A stretch of DNA of 64,000 nt, from positions 96,450,852 through 96,514,851 of the forward strand of contig NC_134401.1 in NCBI RefSeq assembly GCF_050003625.1, written 5' to 3'. Both the position numbers and the translations under genes were made by a program. The stretch is from Haematobia irritans (lineage: Eukaryota > Arthropoda > Insecta > Diptera > Muscidae). The first letter of the stretch is position 1; each line of letters begins with the position of its first letter. The notes below the pieces were generated by a model. The model was not told the DNA's origin. It searched no databases and was given only the letters and a program-made list of their open reading frames with translations. Positions 23,016 to 34,430 of this stretch are shown here, piece by piece.

Positions 23016-24426
23016 AATAAGGCATTTTTACTATGTGTTTGTTATGGGACAAATGTATGAAATCGATAACATGACTAAAATAAAAACACTAATTTCCGGG
23101 ATATATGCAGAACAAAATGCTAGTTAAAAGAGGGACAACCCTGCAATTGCTGTTATCGACAACCACAGAATTTTTGAAAGCCGCCAACATTCAACAGTAT
23201 AGTCAGCATTTTGCCTCTTGAATTTAAATATCCCTTAAAATTGGGTTGGACAAATAGTTCGATCTCATTCCGAACAGAATAATGCGTACTTTCCTACTGT
23301 TGGGTTAAAAAAATAAAGTCTTACATTAATATCAGGACTGGTTTCAACATAGCATAAATGCTTAATAATGTACTTGTTTTATCTATGTATTTAGATGTAT
23401 ATGTAATAAAAAATCAGGATTAATTTATTAAGTTTGGATTCTTCATTTGAATGTTGTTGATGGTGTGAATAAATAATGATCAAGTCATTTATTCTTATGG
23501 TGATTGATTGAATTGATTTTTTAAAGCTTTTTAAGATATTCATTTGAGCGACAAATAGTGAGCAGTTCACATTAAAAGACCAATGTGTAATTGTATTTTT
23601 TGTTTTTTTTTCTTAAATATGGTATTTGAGACCTATCTTCCTTTTTGGTTTCTCAAAAGTAATGGGCCGCTAAGATTTCAAGATTATTTATTCAAATTTT
23701 TGTGGATTTTATATAAAACACTTGCCAACCTTGATTTGACTCGCACATCTATTAACTTACAAGAGTTGTCATTGTTTTTGATAAAAAAAAATCACAAAAA
23801 AAATTAAATATATACTTCAAATCTGAACGGACCACAAATGATCGATCCGATAATGTGAAGAACCCCTTATGTCGCTTATTTCTTGTCAATTGAATCAAAT
23901 TGACACTGGATGTCATTTTTTGTTTACAGTTTTATTTAAAAATTTTCTAAGTTTTATACAAATATCTTTTTTATATTGAATTTCTAATTTGATTACTATT
24001 ATTTTATTATAAATACGTTAGTTTTCATTTGCTTTGTTATATTAATTAACTGGTGACAGGCACAATCTCTGCAAATTCACAACAATATTTTCAAATAATT
24101 TTTTTATTATCGCATATCAATCGTTTTGAATGTTACTGCAAAAAATATATATGTATTTGGGTATTTTATCTAATACTATACAAAAAAAATTATACATGAT
24201 ATATACATAAATATAAGAAGAATATGTACGTCCATAATTCGCGAACGTTCTGCACTTGTTATAATGCTGTCCTACATTATTTTTTTCAATTTAAGCATGC
24301 AAATGCAAACCAAGCATTTCCAAAAAGCTTTTGTTTATTGGAGAAAGTACCATCTATAAGGAAATTAACAAAGTTAGTGTATTGCAATCAGCTGATAGCT
24401 GAACAATAAATTCAAATGTCAAATAT
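23016..24426. other. Unassigned AT-rich sequence
   Basis: No gene, RNA or element boundary that I can support. ORFs of 61-74 codons lack signatures. Confidence 0.4.
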
Positions 24427-24435
24427 GGCTTCCCT

Positions 24436-25250
24436 CAAGGTATATTAAAGAGGTAAAGTCATGCAATCAGGTGACTAATATCGACATTCATCTTGTCAAA
24501 GGCTTTGTTTACGTTTAGTAGGTTTGTTTACATTCTTTGTGTACATAAATATTACAATACAACAACACTACACATACACAAAATGTCAACTTAGTGTGTA
24601 AATATAACCATAGCGATAGGCGGTAGGCGAAACATTTTTGCCGCAACGGCAAACACAATAAGCTTGACGGCGAATAATTCCCTTTTTCACGTTTCCTAGC
24701 GTTTTTGTTGTCAATACAGCACGCTTTGACAATATTAAACAATGAAGTTGAATAAAAACATACAATGGCTTGTTATTTGTTGAGTTATTTCAAGAAAAAA
24801 TAATCTACACGTGTACAGGCAACAGCAATTCCTAGTGGTGAGTTAAAAAAATTGATAAGCGATGGCAACACTATACCAGTTTTCGCCAAGGAGTTAGAAT
24901 AAGTTTTAATTTAGCGACACGCCGCTAGCCGTCACGGTATTCCGTCGCGGATTTTGGGCTTCCCATAAGAAATACACGTAAATAAGTGTTCGCCTACCGC
25001 CTATCGCTATGGTTATATTTACACACTTAGAATAAGTTTTAATTTAGCGACACGCCGCTAGCCGTCACGGTATTCCGTCGCGGATTTTGGGCTTCCCATA
25101 AGAAATACACGTAAATAAGTGTTCGCCTACCGCCTATCTCTATGGTTATATTTACACACTTAAGTGATCTGCCATTTTAGTTTGACTTTCTAAATACCAT
25201 GGGGAGTACACACGTTTGCTCGTGACTTTACCTTTAATTAATATGCCTTG
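24436..25250 (+). mobile_element. MULE-like non-autonomous element with 9-bp duplication
   Basis: Inverted ends of about 26-28 bp (CAAGGTATATTAAAGAGG... and, reversed, CAAGGCATATTAATTAAAGG..., both continuing AGGTAAAGTCA) are bracketed by the 9-bp direct repeat GGCTTCCCT (24427-24435 and 25251-25259). Long TIRs with a 9-bp duplication suggest the Mutator superfamily. It is non-coding and contains a nested MITE at 24594-25159. Confidence 0.8.
24594..25159. mobile_element. GTGTGTAAATATAACC-ended MITE with duplicated right arm
   Basis: The left arm GTGTGTAAATATAACCATAG continues as GCGATAGGCGGTAGGCGAA. It is inverted at the right end, and the insertion is flanked by TTA. The right 133 bp is present twice in tandem (24894-25026 and 25027-25159) with one difference noted (TATCGCTATGG / TATCTCTATGG). 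The empty target ACTTAAGTGACC is preserved, reversed, at about 16210. Confidence 0.85.
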
Positions 25251-25538
25251 GGCTTCCCTAAACCAAGAGTCACTCACCCCTTTCGAACACTTTTGTCCAG
25301 ATGCAATATTGTATATTTTCGCAAAAACTAATATTCACTAACAATCACGATCACATTCTTGAATTTGTAATCAAATTCACAGTGCTACTTGGCGCTATTA
25401 TCGACAATTTGATAACTTATTTGTGTCAAATAATATGCCTGCCTATTTCTTCGTGCGAAAATTGCATCACTCTCTGTTCGAAAAACCCCAAAACAAGGAA
25501 TTCGCTGGTAATCCGAAAGTTTTTGTTGGAGTATAAAC

Positions 25539-26216
25539 TAGAGGTCTGCACAATTCCATTTGTAAATGCAGAGTACACGTGTACTTGCTACATGAGTACA
25601 TCTATTTGAGAGATTCGCAAAACAATTGGTACACATTTTGATGAACACCAAAAGCCACGAGTAACTTCTTGTTGCTACTCTGATGACTTCACTACCAACA
25701 AACACATATTCCTCTTTCTCTCTTATTGAAGTGTACTCAGAGTGATCACGTCGAGTATGTTGCGAGAACAAAACATCATAGAGTACTACATGTACCACAT
25801 GCAGTTTCAGAAATACAAAAAAACAGTTAGTCTCCATAATATATGTTTTGGTTTGTTATAAAGAGGGGCAAACGTTAAGGTAAGTGTGTGACATACATAA
25901 ATATATGAAATATGTGATATACATACATATCTATGATTAATAATAATGGAAAGTTTTGCTTCGCACATACTGAGAAATACTTGTGGTACCACGTGAAGTG
26001 AAGAGAATCCATGTTGTACTTTTTCTCAAGTACTTACATTTTTATTGTTCCTTTTTTTCGGAACACATATTGTTTCGGATAAGTACTTGGTGGTATTTGA
26101 CAAGCAAGTGTTCTCTTCACTTCACTACTTGCGCTCTGAGAGAAAGACAGAGTATGTACTATATTCGACAGCGAATTGCATACATGCAGTGAAAAGTTAT
26201 TCGATGCAGACCTCTA
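25539..26216. mobile_element. hAT-like MITE, TAGAGGTCTGCA ends, 8-bp duplication
   Basis: A 678-bp element with perfect 12-bp inverted ends TAGAGGTCTGCA / TGCAGACCTCTA, bracketed by GTATAAAC (25531-25538, 26217-26224). An 8-bp duplication and a TAGAG-type terminus fit the hAT superfamily. Antisense and sense ORFs up to 99 codons lie inside but resemble no transposase. Confidence 0.9.
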
Positions 26217-26276
26217 GTATAAACCCTCTGTCGTAGGGTTTACCGTCCATGTAATGTGCTGTTCAGACTATAATAG

Positions 26277-26660
26277 CTCGACATAAAGAAACAGGCTGTA
26301 AATTTATCAGGACGAAATGTCTGTGTTTGTAAAGAATCTTACAGTGTGGCCAAACGCTAAGAATTGTGTTATCGATCACATTAATTATTTAATGTGCAGT
26401 AAGTAAGTGCGGACGACGTGTCGCACATACCCAAATATTAGCTACACCACCGAGCCACCGTGGTGCAATGGTTAGCATACCCGCCTTGCATACACAAGGT
26501 CGTGGGTTCGATTCCTGCTTCGACGCATAATGTAAATATGATCGATAACACATTTATCGATATTTTCGTGATCGCCGACAATTCGTAGCATTTGGCTAGT
26601 AACATTTTTACAAACACAGACATTTCGACTGGATAACCTTATAGTCTGAATGACGCATAA
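26277..26660 (+). mobile_element. Family F MITE containing a SINE head
   Basis: Family F phrases (TTTATCAGGACGAAATGTCTG, TATCGATCACATTAA, CGATAACACATTTATCGATA, 'cttatagtctgaatgacgcat') surround a tRNA-like SINE head at 26453-26524. The MITE is diverged, so exact ends are uncertain. Confidence 0.65.
26453..26524 (+). mobile_element. SINE head fragment with intact A and B boxes
   Basis: GAGCCACCGTGGTGCAATGG begins the family head. The A-box TGGTGCAATGG and B-box GGTTCGATTCC are consensus. It stops after 'ctgcttcgac', so there is no body or CCTAA tail. It is not a functional tRNA gene: the fold is incomplete and the sequence recurs throughout the window. Confidence 0.8.
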
Positions 26661-27895
26661 GGCTCATATACTCTATTATTTTCGCTAGAACGCTTACGCT
26701 AAAGCTTCAAACAGGGTGACTCAACTCATAGCATTCCAATAAATTAAAAAAAATCCCTATTGTGTATAGGGCGACAAATATAATCAGCCTTTTCACAAAT
26801 GATTGAAAAGATTGACATTTGTGTCATTTAGTCCCAGAATAAACGTAAATCAAATAAATTTGGACTAATTTGTTCACGTTAATATTATATTTGAGGGATA
26901 TTATTATATGAATGCACTTATTTTGTTATGGATAACATAGATTTGTACCTAAACTTAACATAAAAGCCTAATTGAAACCTTTTGTTGCTGCAACAAAATA
27001 CAAATATAAACAGTTTGTAGATGTATGTTTTTTTTTAATCTTATAGCTCTAATTATAGTTTCATTTTTAATTTCCAGTATCTCAGATGGAAATAACTGTT
27101 GGTTTAAGCGAAATAGTTATTGTATAAATATAGAATCTAATATATAGTCTAGTGTGTGTTAGATATTGAGAGTAAGAATTCTCAAAAGATTTGACAACAG
27201 TATCTTTGTTATTTTGGAAAATATATTTTTGCTTCAATTTCTTGTTCTGTATTGCAATTATTGTACTACTTCCTGTTTTTTTTTATGTTTAGAACATGTA
27301 AGGAAAATTTCTTATATGTCATTTCCATTTGTATCATTTATCATTTAGACAACAAAGTATTGTTCAGACGGAAATGTTGGAATAGTTTTGTGATAAGCAA
27401 TTTTGTGGAGGTTCTTATTGATTTGTAATAAAATTTACTTGTCAAACAAAGCGTATTCGTCTGAACTCCCCAATAGAATGTCATGTTAGTGTGTTAACAC
27501 AACCATGGTAAAAAAAAATAACTTGACTTAAAGGCCGGTACTATGTTTGGTTTTAGAGTTGAAAATCACTTTATGTTCGCGTTTACTTTTTCTAAAATAA
27601 TCAAAACAAATATATTACTGATGAAACTTGTCAAATGAAAAAGAAAGTGCGAGTGAACCCATCATGAAGGATAGTTTTCTTTTTTTTCATTTAAGAAAAG
27701 TTTGGTTAATTTTAGTAAATTTTAACTAAACTGTTTTTAAAACAAATTTAAGAATATTTATTAGACATAATTATTTTCTTTCACTTAATAAAGAAAATTT
27801 TGGAGTTTAAAAATTGCAAAAATGTCTTTAGCGTCGTATGAAGTTCAAGATGGGTGCTTTTTGGTAAAATTTACAAATTTTAAGAAATTCTAAAC
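26661..27895. other. Unassigned AT-rich sequence
   Basis: No gene is supported. A decayed AGGCCGGTACT-type MITE end lies at about 27533. The last 60 bases belong to a dispersed repeat also seen near 2470 and 58060. Confidence 0.4.
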
Positions 27896-28007
27896 TAAAG
27901 GGTGATACGGTCAAAATTTGGTCAAGGGAAAGCGCGTGTAAATCGGTGAAATCGTTTATTTAAAAAATCAAATTAAATTTCTTTTTCAAGTTCAATTAGT
28001 ATAAAAT

Positions 28008-29036
28008 TCAGGAAAAATATTCAGTTAGGCTTTCGCTTTTCCAAATCCGGGCCTCACGCTTGACACCTGCCATCAGATTTTGTACAGCCACCTTGTCCAC
28101 CTTCTTCGCCGCAGAAAGCCAGTTTGCCTTGAACTGCTGCTCGTCCTTAGCAGTTTTTTTGGTCTTCTTTAGGTTCCGCTTGACAATAGCCCAGTATTTC
28201 TCAACTGGGCGGAGCTCTGGCGTGTTGGGAGGGTTCTTGTCCTTGGGAACCACCTGCACGTTGTTGGCGGCGTACCACTCCATGGCCTTTTTACCGTATT
28301 GGCAAGATGCCAAATCCGGCCAAAACAGTACGGAATAACCGTGTTTCTTCAGGAAAGGCAGCAGACGTTTATTCAAACACTCTTTCACGTAAATTTCTTG
28401 GTTGACAGTTCCGGAAGCTATGAAAATGCTGCTTTTCAAGCCACAGGTACAGATGGCTTGCCAAACCAGATATTTCTTTGCGAACTTTGACAGTTTTATG
28501 TGCTTGAAAATATCTGCTACCTTTCCCCTTCCTTTTGCCGTATAAAACTCCTGTCCCGGAAGCTGCTTGTAGTCGGCTTTGACGTAGGTTTGGTCGTCCA
28601 TTACCACGCAGTCAAACTTCGTCAGCATCGTCGTGTACAGCCTCCGGGATCGCGCTTTGGCCGTCGTATTTTGTTTATCATAGCGATTTGGCGTCACTAA
28701 CTTCTTGTAAGTCGATAGTCCGGCTCGTTTTTTGGCTCGATGCACGGTTGTAGACGATACACCCAGCTTATTTGCGGCATCTCGGAGAGAGAGGTTAGGG
28801 TTTCGCTTGAAACTACCGGCAACTCTCTTTGTCGTCTCAGCGGCTTCCGGTTTTCGATTTCCCGCCGATCCAGACTTCCTGGCTGTCGACGAACGTTCCC
28901 CAAACACTTTAATTACATTTGTAACGGTTGATTTGGTAACTTTTAGCGATTTTGCCAGCTTTGCGTGCGAGTAGCTCGGATTTTCGCGATGCACGAGCAA
29001 AATTTTGATACGCTGCTCTTCTTGCTTGGACGGCAT
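28008..29036 (-). CDS. DD37E Tc1/mariner transposase, open frame
   Basis: This encodes the DDE transposase that binds the terminal repeats and performs cut-and-paste into TA sites. I start at MPSKQEEQ (codon at 29036), because the 19 upstream codons (MCVECCSY...) look like leader. The protein is about 342 residues. The N-terminal ~120 residues carry two helix-turn-helix units (HAKLAKSLKVTKSTVTNVIK; LRDAANKLGVSSTTVHRAKK). The catalytic triad reads VVMDDQTY, FWPDLASC and RPVEKYW. The second Asp and the Glu are separated by 37 residues, defining DD37E. WQAIC and PKDKNPPNTPELRP also fit that clade. No stop or frameshift is seen. The I-type LINE lies upstream of its start, so expression from its own promoter is probably lost. 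Confidence 0.92.
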   Translation of the reverse strand: MPSKQEEQRIKILLVHRENPSYSHAKLAKSLKVTKSTVTNVIKVFGERSSTARKSGSAGNRKPEAAETTKRVAGSFKRNPNLSLRDAANKLGVSSTTVHRAKKRAGLSTYKKLVTPNRYDKQNTTAKARSRRLYTTMLTKFDCVVMDDQTYVKADYKQLPGQEFYTAKGRGKVADIFKHIKLSKFAKKYLVWQAICTCGLKSSIFIASGTVNQEIYVKECLNKRLLPFLKKHGYSVLFWPDLASCQYGKKAMEWYAANNVQVVPKDKNPPNTPELRPVEKYWAIVKRNLKKTKKTAKDEQQFKANWLSAAKKVDKVAVQNLMAGVKREARIWKSESLTEYFS

Positions 29037-29087
29037 TTTGACAACGGAAGAGTGAATTCCAAAATCAAAATAGGAGCAACATTCTAC

Positions 29088-29100
29088 ACACACACCTTCA
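29088..29100 (+). repeat. Target-site duplication, 3' side of the I-type LINE
   Basis: ACACACACCTTCA is repeated at 34418-34430. The uninterrupted target ACACACCTTCAAAATGAGG is present in the sister DD37E copy at about 41022, proving the insertion point. Confidence 0.92.
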
Positions 29101-29254
29101 TTTATTTATTTATTTTATTTATTTATTTATTTATTTATTTAGTGTAAAATTAATTTACAAAAAATATAAAAAGTAACATTAGGACTGGTTGCCAGGACCT
29201 TCACCTAAAATATTTAATAATTGTTTATTGCTTGTAAGAAAAAATTTTAAATCA

Positions 29255-31351
29255 TTATATATTTCTAAGAATGCTAGCTGGTAGGTGAGATTTCAGTTGG
29301 GAGTAATCAATTTCCTGAATAGATGCTGTAAGCGATTTTGAGTAGTTATTGTTGTTGAAGCAGGATAGTAGATGGTTCATGTTTAATGGGTTATTACAGT
29401 TTGGACAAGCGGGGGGTTGTTGATTTTTTATGATGTGTTCGTGAGTTAGCTTGGAATGGCCTAATCGTAGTCTGATGAGGACTTTTTGTTGTTGTCTAGA
29501 TAGTTGGCTCGGATAAATCGGTTTTGAAAAATTGGGATTGATTGATTTATAATATGCATTTGCCCCAATGTGGGTTTCTTGCTTTAGTTGTGGATATATT
29601 AGGTTCTTCAGATCTTTCTTCGTGTAATTGTTAATCATTATTGTGGGTGAATTGCTAGCTAATTTAGCGGTCTTATCAGCGAATTCGTTTCCCTTAATGT
29701 TAACATGAGCTGGTGTGTATAGGATTTTGGTATTTTTGCTACGCAGTAGTTGTTCTTTAACACGGCTTATGAATGGGTCGGAGGGGTTAATTGAGCTTAG
29801 CGATTTTATTGAAGAATTGCTATCAGTGCATATAAGAAGTTTTTCCTTTGATGGCTTTAACTTTAGAGCTTCTTCGATGGCTGTTAATTCTGATGTGAAA
29901 ATTGAGGTGTAATGTGGTACTGAACCTATTTTAAGGACATGATTGTTTTCGTCTACTAAGGCAAATGAATTTGCTTTAATAGTTTTCGAGCCATCACAGT
30001 ACCAAATGGTGTATCCTTGGGATTTGAATTCGTTAATTTGTTCTAAGTGAAGTTGCTGGAGCTCCTCTAGAGACGAGTATTTTTTTCTACCATCTATGTT
30101 ATTTACGAAAAAATGGTTCGTGTCCACCCATGGAGGTTGCATGACGCGAAATCTGGATGGTTTATTTAAAGAAATTGAGAACTCTTCTATCAAGTCAGAT
30201 ATTTGTGCAATAGTTGTAGGAATTTTTGGTTTCCGTTTAATTTTCCTGTAGTTATTAGCGTCATTATATATTATGTTAGATCTAATTTGAGAAGTTTTAA
30301 AAATTTGATTCGCCAGAAGTGATTTAAGCCTTTGCTCGATCGATGGTAAGTCTAGTTCGGCTAAGATATTGTTAATCGGGGTGGTTCGGAAAGCTTGGGA
30401 AATTATGCGTATCGATTGGTGATAGTATCGTTTTATTGGAACTAATTGCGAATTTGGGGATTTTCCGTATATGATTAGTGCATAGTCGATTTTGCTCAGT
30501 ATTATGGATTTAAATATATTAGTCAGGGTTCTTATATGGCTCTCACTGTGCATTCCACAAATACTTTTTAAAATGTTAGTTCTTTTAGATAAACTTTTAC
30601 TGACAAATTTTATGTGATTTACCCAATTAAATCTATTGTTAAAGTGTAGACCCAAAATTCTTAGTTCAGAAACATCCTCGAAATTGGCATTGCCTATAGT
30701 GAAATCACCCATTGAGCATTTTTGTTTTCTACATACATGTAGATGCTTACATTTCTGCTCTGATATCTTCGAGCCATAAATTGTGCTCCATTTAGAAAGG
30801 TCTTCGGTGACGGATGTTATAATATTTTGAACCTGCTGTTTTGTTTTGGTTGTGGTATACAGGTAAAGGTCGTCGGCGTATAAACAATGTTGCAATTGTT
30901 TATATTTGTTTAAAATTTTGTTTATCTCCTCAAAGGCAATTAAAAAAAGAACTACAGAGAGCGGCGAACCTTGGGGGATGCCATTCTCCAGTTTTGTTAT
31001 GCGTGATTTGTTCCCATTTGCACATACTTTGAAAGACCTATTAGTAAGGAAACTTTTAATGTAGTTGTATATATTTGTTCCTACCTGCCAATATTCTAAT
31101 TGTTTTAGGACACAATGAATTCCAATTTTGTCAAATGCTTTTTCAAAATCTATGCTAAAGATGGAGCAGTGATTGTGCCGAGAGAGGTGTTTGGAGAGGA
31201 AATATTCCATATGTATTAATGTATCTAAAGTACTAGTATTTGCCTTGAAGCCGGTTTGTTTGACATCGATGAAGTTGTTTTGGGATAAATACCAAGAAAG
31301 TCTTTTCGAAATAATTTTTCCCAATAGTTTTTGTTGGGCTTCGGAATGCAT
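29255..31351 (-). pseudogene. I-type LINE ORF2, reverse transcriptase and RNase H portion
   Basis: This is the 3' two-thirds of ORF2. The RT domain has a QTGFKANTSTLDTL finger motif, SIDFEKAFDKI (motif A), NGIPQGSPLSVVLF (motif B) and LYADDLYLY (catalytic motif C). An RNase H domain follows with WYCDGSK, ELTAIEEAL, CTDSNSS and HVNIKGNEFAD, so all four acidic residues are present. Near the C-terminus a CPNCNNPLNMNHLLSC knuckle (CX2CX7HX3C) appears. The frame opens only after the break at about 31340 and has no natural start there. The first Met (MHSEAQQK) is fortuitous. Confidence 0.9.
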
Positions 31352-32844
31352 ATAATGTTAGATTTTTTCCATTCATGTGGTATAACTCCTGTGGAGAATA
31401 TTGTGTTGTATAGATCTAGTAATCTCTCTTTTAGTTCAGTAGGGGAATTTTTTAGCATGGAATACGTTATTCTATCTGGGCCTGGACTGTTATCTTTAGT
31501 TGATTTAAGAGCGGAATTGATTTCAAACATGTTAATTTGGGTTTCGATTTGACGGGCTGATTTTGTTACGTGTTGGGGTTCGTAATTGTAATTCAATGAT
31601 TCGTGTTTTTCAGTTATAAAATCAGGTGAGTATACTTCGTCACTTGATACTTTTGAGAATTGTGAAGCTAGAATATCGACTATTTCTTCTGAAGAAGTTG
31701 TTAAGATTCCGTTTGAGTTTTTGAGAGCTTTGATGTGTTTGGAGTTTGATGCAGTACCTGAAAATGACTTTATTGTTCGCCAAATGGATTGAATATCCAT
31801 TTTGGGATTGATTTGTGAAGTAAAATCTTTATATTTCTGTTTTTTAGAAAGCTTTGCTGCTTTCTTAAATAAAGCATTCGCTTTTCTGTAAGTAATTGAG
31901 AGTTGAATATTAGGTGTGGCTTGGAGTTGGTGCCATAGTTTCATTTTTTGATCTCTCAGAGATTGGAGGTATGCATTCCACCAGTACGTATTGCGATTTG
32001 ATCGTATTGGTTTACTTTGAGGAATCGAAACATTAGCTGCGCCCATTATGGCTTTTTTTATGGAGGCATTTTCCTTGTTAACGTTGGAGGATGCTTCTCT
32101 TTTAGTTAATTCACCAGCCAAAGTTTGTTGGTATAAGGCCCAGTTGGCATACTGTGGTTTAAATTTCGGGACGAATATTGAGTTGCTATTTCGTCTTTCC
32201 ATTTTTAAGATAATTGGAAGGTGGTCGCTTCCATATAAGTCATCTAGTAGATCCCAAGTAAGTTTTGTTGAAAGATGTGTGCTACATGCGGAGATATCTA
32301 TCGCAGTAAAAGTATTGTGGGTGGAGTGATGGGTGCTCATTCCATTGTTTAGAATAAAAAAGCCGTTGTCGTTAAGAAAATTCTCCACTATTTTGCCTCT
32401 TTCGTTGATAGTTGTAGATCCCCAAACCGGATTCCATCCGTTTATATCTCCCATGATAATGTTATGTTGTGCGGCTGCATCTATTGTACTATCTAAACTA
32501 GTTTGAGTAATTTTATTGTTTGGTGGCAAATATATATTTTGTAATAGGATTTCGTATTGAACGTTTATTATAAAGGATTGAATTTGAAAATTAGTGGGCT
32601 CGGTTTGAGTTGTGGCTTGAGAGTGTTGTAGGTTCTTTTTAATTAGGAATGCAAGACCTTGTTTGCTTTCAGTGAATGTGTTATGAAAATAAGCTTCGTA
32701 TTGTTTGGGATGCTTTTTAGATAGACCTTTGGGAATATGCGTTTCTTGTAGAACCATTACGTCTGGCTTGTATTTTTGGATAATTATTTCTAAGTTGTTG
32801 TAGTTATTGGTGTACCCATTAATATTCCATTGAATAATTATCAT
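31330..32844 (-). pseudogene. I-type LINE ORF2, APE endonuclease and RT N-terminus
   Basis: This is the 5' part of ORF2. It starts at MIIIQWNINGY (a typical APE opening), then PDVMVLQETHI, MGDINGWNPVWGS and GSDHLPIIL, the expected Asn/Glu/Asp/His sites of the nicking endonuclease. A linker follows, then the RT start (NSPGPDRITYSMLKN, WKKSNIICIPKPNKN). Immediately after IPKPNKN the FRPISLL-type RT motif expected in the family is missing and the frame shifts, so the next ~35 codons (NYWEKLFRKD...) are out of frame. A small deletion in RT motif 0/1 is the simplest cause. Confidence 0.88.
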
Positions 32845-32915
32845 TTAATAAGAAAAAATAAATAATAAATTAAGTCAAGAAATGTAATGGTAATAAAGAG
32901 ATCATATTCGGCTTT

Positions 32916-34226
32916 TTATTCCATTTCATCATCACTAATCGCATCAGTCAAGAGTGTTATTGTGTCTTTATGTGTTGGCGGCGTAGTTTTGTCATTGGTT
33001 TGTTTTTTATTATGATGATAAGAGTGCTGATTTTCTTTTATTGAATCAAAAATAACTGTAGCAGTTGTGGGGTTTGTATATTTTGTTGTAGAGTTGGAGA
33101 GAGTGGGAACTGAAATCATTGATTTTATTGTTTTATTTGGAGAGTTACTGTTGGTGTTTTTGTTACTTGTTTCTTTGATATTTTTATGGGGTGTTGTTGT
33201 TGTTTTAATGTTTTGTGTTTTTGTATTATCGGTTGCATTTACATTTTCGTATGTTTTTGTATAGACATTATTCGTTTTGTTGTTTAATTTTGCAACTTTT
33301 ATTTCTTCTAAACTCTCTATTGGAGCATTTTTAGAGAAGTGATCAGCTGGATAAGTTTCATTTATGTACTTAGTTGCGTCAGCGAAAGAGAGTCTATTGA
33401 TAGTGGAGTGTTTTATAATGGCTTGTCTTTTAAGTATTTTTGGGCAGTTTTTGTTGGTAGATTGATGTTGAAGGCCGCAGTTTATGCATTTTACTTGAGA
33501 GCAAGTGTCGTCGCCGTGAAAAATTAGAGAGCATGTTTGACAAAGTTGGACATTGCTGCATCGTTTTTGTGTATGACCAATTTTATAGCAATTTTTACAT
33601 TGCATTGGTTTTGGAATATAATGATCCACAGAAAAGTAGTCAAATCCAATGAAAATTTCATCAGGTTTCTTATATAGATCGAAAGTGAGAATGTGCAAAG
33701 GAGTGTTCTCAAGTTTCCCGTCTATCACTTTTTTTATTTTGTAGGCTTCGATAACATTTTCCTTAGCAAGACCTTTGACGATTTCTGCTTCATTTAATTT
33801 CTTTAGTGCGGGGCAAAAGACAACACCTTTTACAAAATTTAGTTTTTCGTGGTAAGAGCAAGTAATGTCGCAAATATTAGAAAGTTTCTTTGTTTTTATT
33901 AATAATTCCGCATGTCTTGTAGTTTTTGTTAGAATAAGGAGGTTACCGTCGCGGGTAAATTTAGTCATTAATCGATTATTTTCGCTAATAAGACCGTTTA
34001 TCGCTTTGCTAAGAAGAAATATATTGATGTTATTTAGAGGTTTTTCTGAATCTGTTGACTTTATTACCACAAATTTTGGGTTATCTTGTGGTTTGGTATT
34101 TCTTGGAGTTGGTGTTAAGTTAGGGAAGTTTAGAGTGCAATCAATTTCTTGTATTCTATGCCTAGATTTTTTCCGCGGTGGAGAGGTTTGGGTTACCCCT
34201 CCGCCCCCCAGAGGAGGCGACTTCAT
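32916..34226 (-). CDS. I-type LINE ORF1, Gag-like RNA-binding protein
   Basis: A 436-codon open frame, 71 bases upstream of ORF2. The start MKSPPLGGGG is followed by a basic stretch (PRKKSRHR), an esterase/RRM-like central region (about residues 60-200), and then three zinc knuckles at about residues 215-270: CKNCYKIGHTQKRC and CQTCSLIFHGDDTC (both CX2CX4HX4C) and CINCGLQHQSTNKNC (CX2CX3HX6C). The C-terminal third is Asn/Thr/Lys-rich low complexity. It packages element RNA in a cytoplasmic ribonucleoprotein. It looks undamaged although ORF2 is broken. Confidence 0.88.
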   Translation of the reverse strand: MKSPPLGGGGVTQTSPPRKKSRHRIQEIDCTLNFPNLTPTPRNTKPQDNPKFVVIKSTDSEKPLNNINIFLLSKAINGLISENNRLMTKFTRDGNLLILTKTTRHAELLIKTKKLSNICDITCSYHEKLNFVKGVVFCPALKKLNEAEIVKGLAKENVIEAYKIKKVIDGKLENTPLHILTFDLYKKPDEIFIGFDYFSVDHYIPKPMQCKNCYKIGHTQKRCSNVQLCQTCSLIFHGDDTCSQVKCINCGLQHQSTNKNCPKILKRQAIIKHSTINRLSFADATKYINETYPADHFSKNAPIESLEEIKVAKLNNKTNNVYTKTYENVNATDNTKTQNIKTTTTPHKNIKETSNKNTNSNSPNKTIKSMISVPTLSNSTTKYTNPTTATVIFDSIKENQHSYHHNKKQTNDKTTPPTHKDTITLLTDAISDDEME

Positions 34227-34417
34227 ATTTTTATATTATTGGGGAAATCACTATATGTCAGGGAATATGTATACACTGATGATTTGTCAAACAAAGTTCC
34301 GTATATGAAAGTAAATGTTTTTTTATTGTTGTTTTTGTTTAAGGTTTGTTTATACGAGAGTTGAATAGCAGGTAGAAAAAACACGTGTAGTTTGTTCGAA
34401 GGCTAACTACTCACTGG

Positions 34418-34430
34418 ACACACACCTTCA
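34418..34430 (+). repeat. Target-site duplication, 5' side of the I-type LINE
   Basis: Second copy of ACACACACCTTCA. The LINE's 5' end (minus strand CCAGTGAGTAGTTAG...) abuts it directly, so 5' truncation is minimal or absent. Confidence 0.92.

Larger units (their letters stand above)
29101..34417 (-). mobile_element. Near-complete I-clade non-LTR retrotransposon
   Basis: A 5.3-kb LINE in reverse orientation between 13-bp duplications. It has a short 5' leader, ORF1 with three CCHC knuckles, ORF2 with endonuclease, RT and RNase H, and a 3' tail of (TAAA)n at 29101-29140. RNase H in ORF2 and the simple-repeat tail place it with I elements rather than jockey. One frame break in ORF2 (about 31340) makes this copy defective. 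Confidence 0.9.

Noticed and set aside
26453..26524. Possible tRNA-Ala-like gene
   Set aside because: Same sequence as the SINE heads at several other sites. It is embedded in a MITE and the acceptor stem is not formed.
28060..29147. Several plus-strand ORFs of 60-92 codons
   Set aside because: They are antisense shadows of the DD37E transposase on the minus strand.
33865..34308. 147-codon plus-strand ORF
   Set aside because: Antisense to LINE ORF1, which has clear zinc knuckles.
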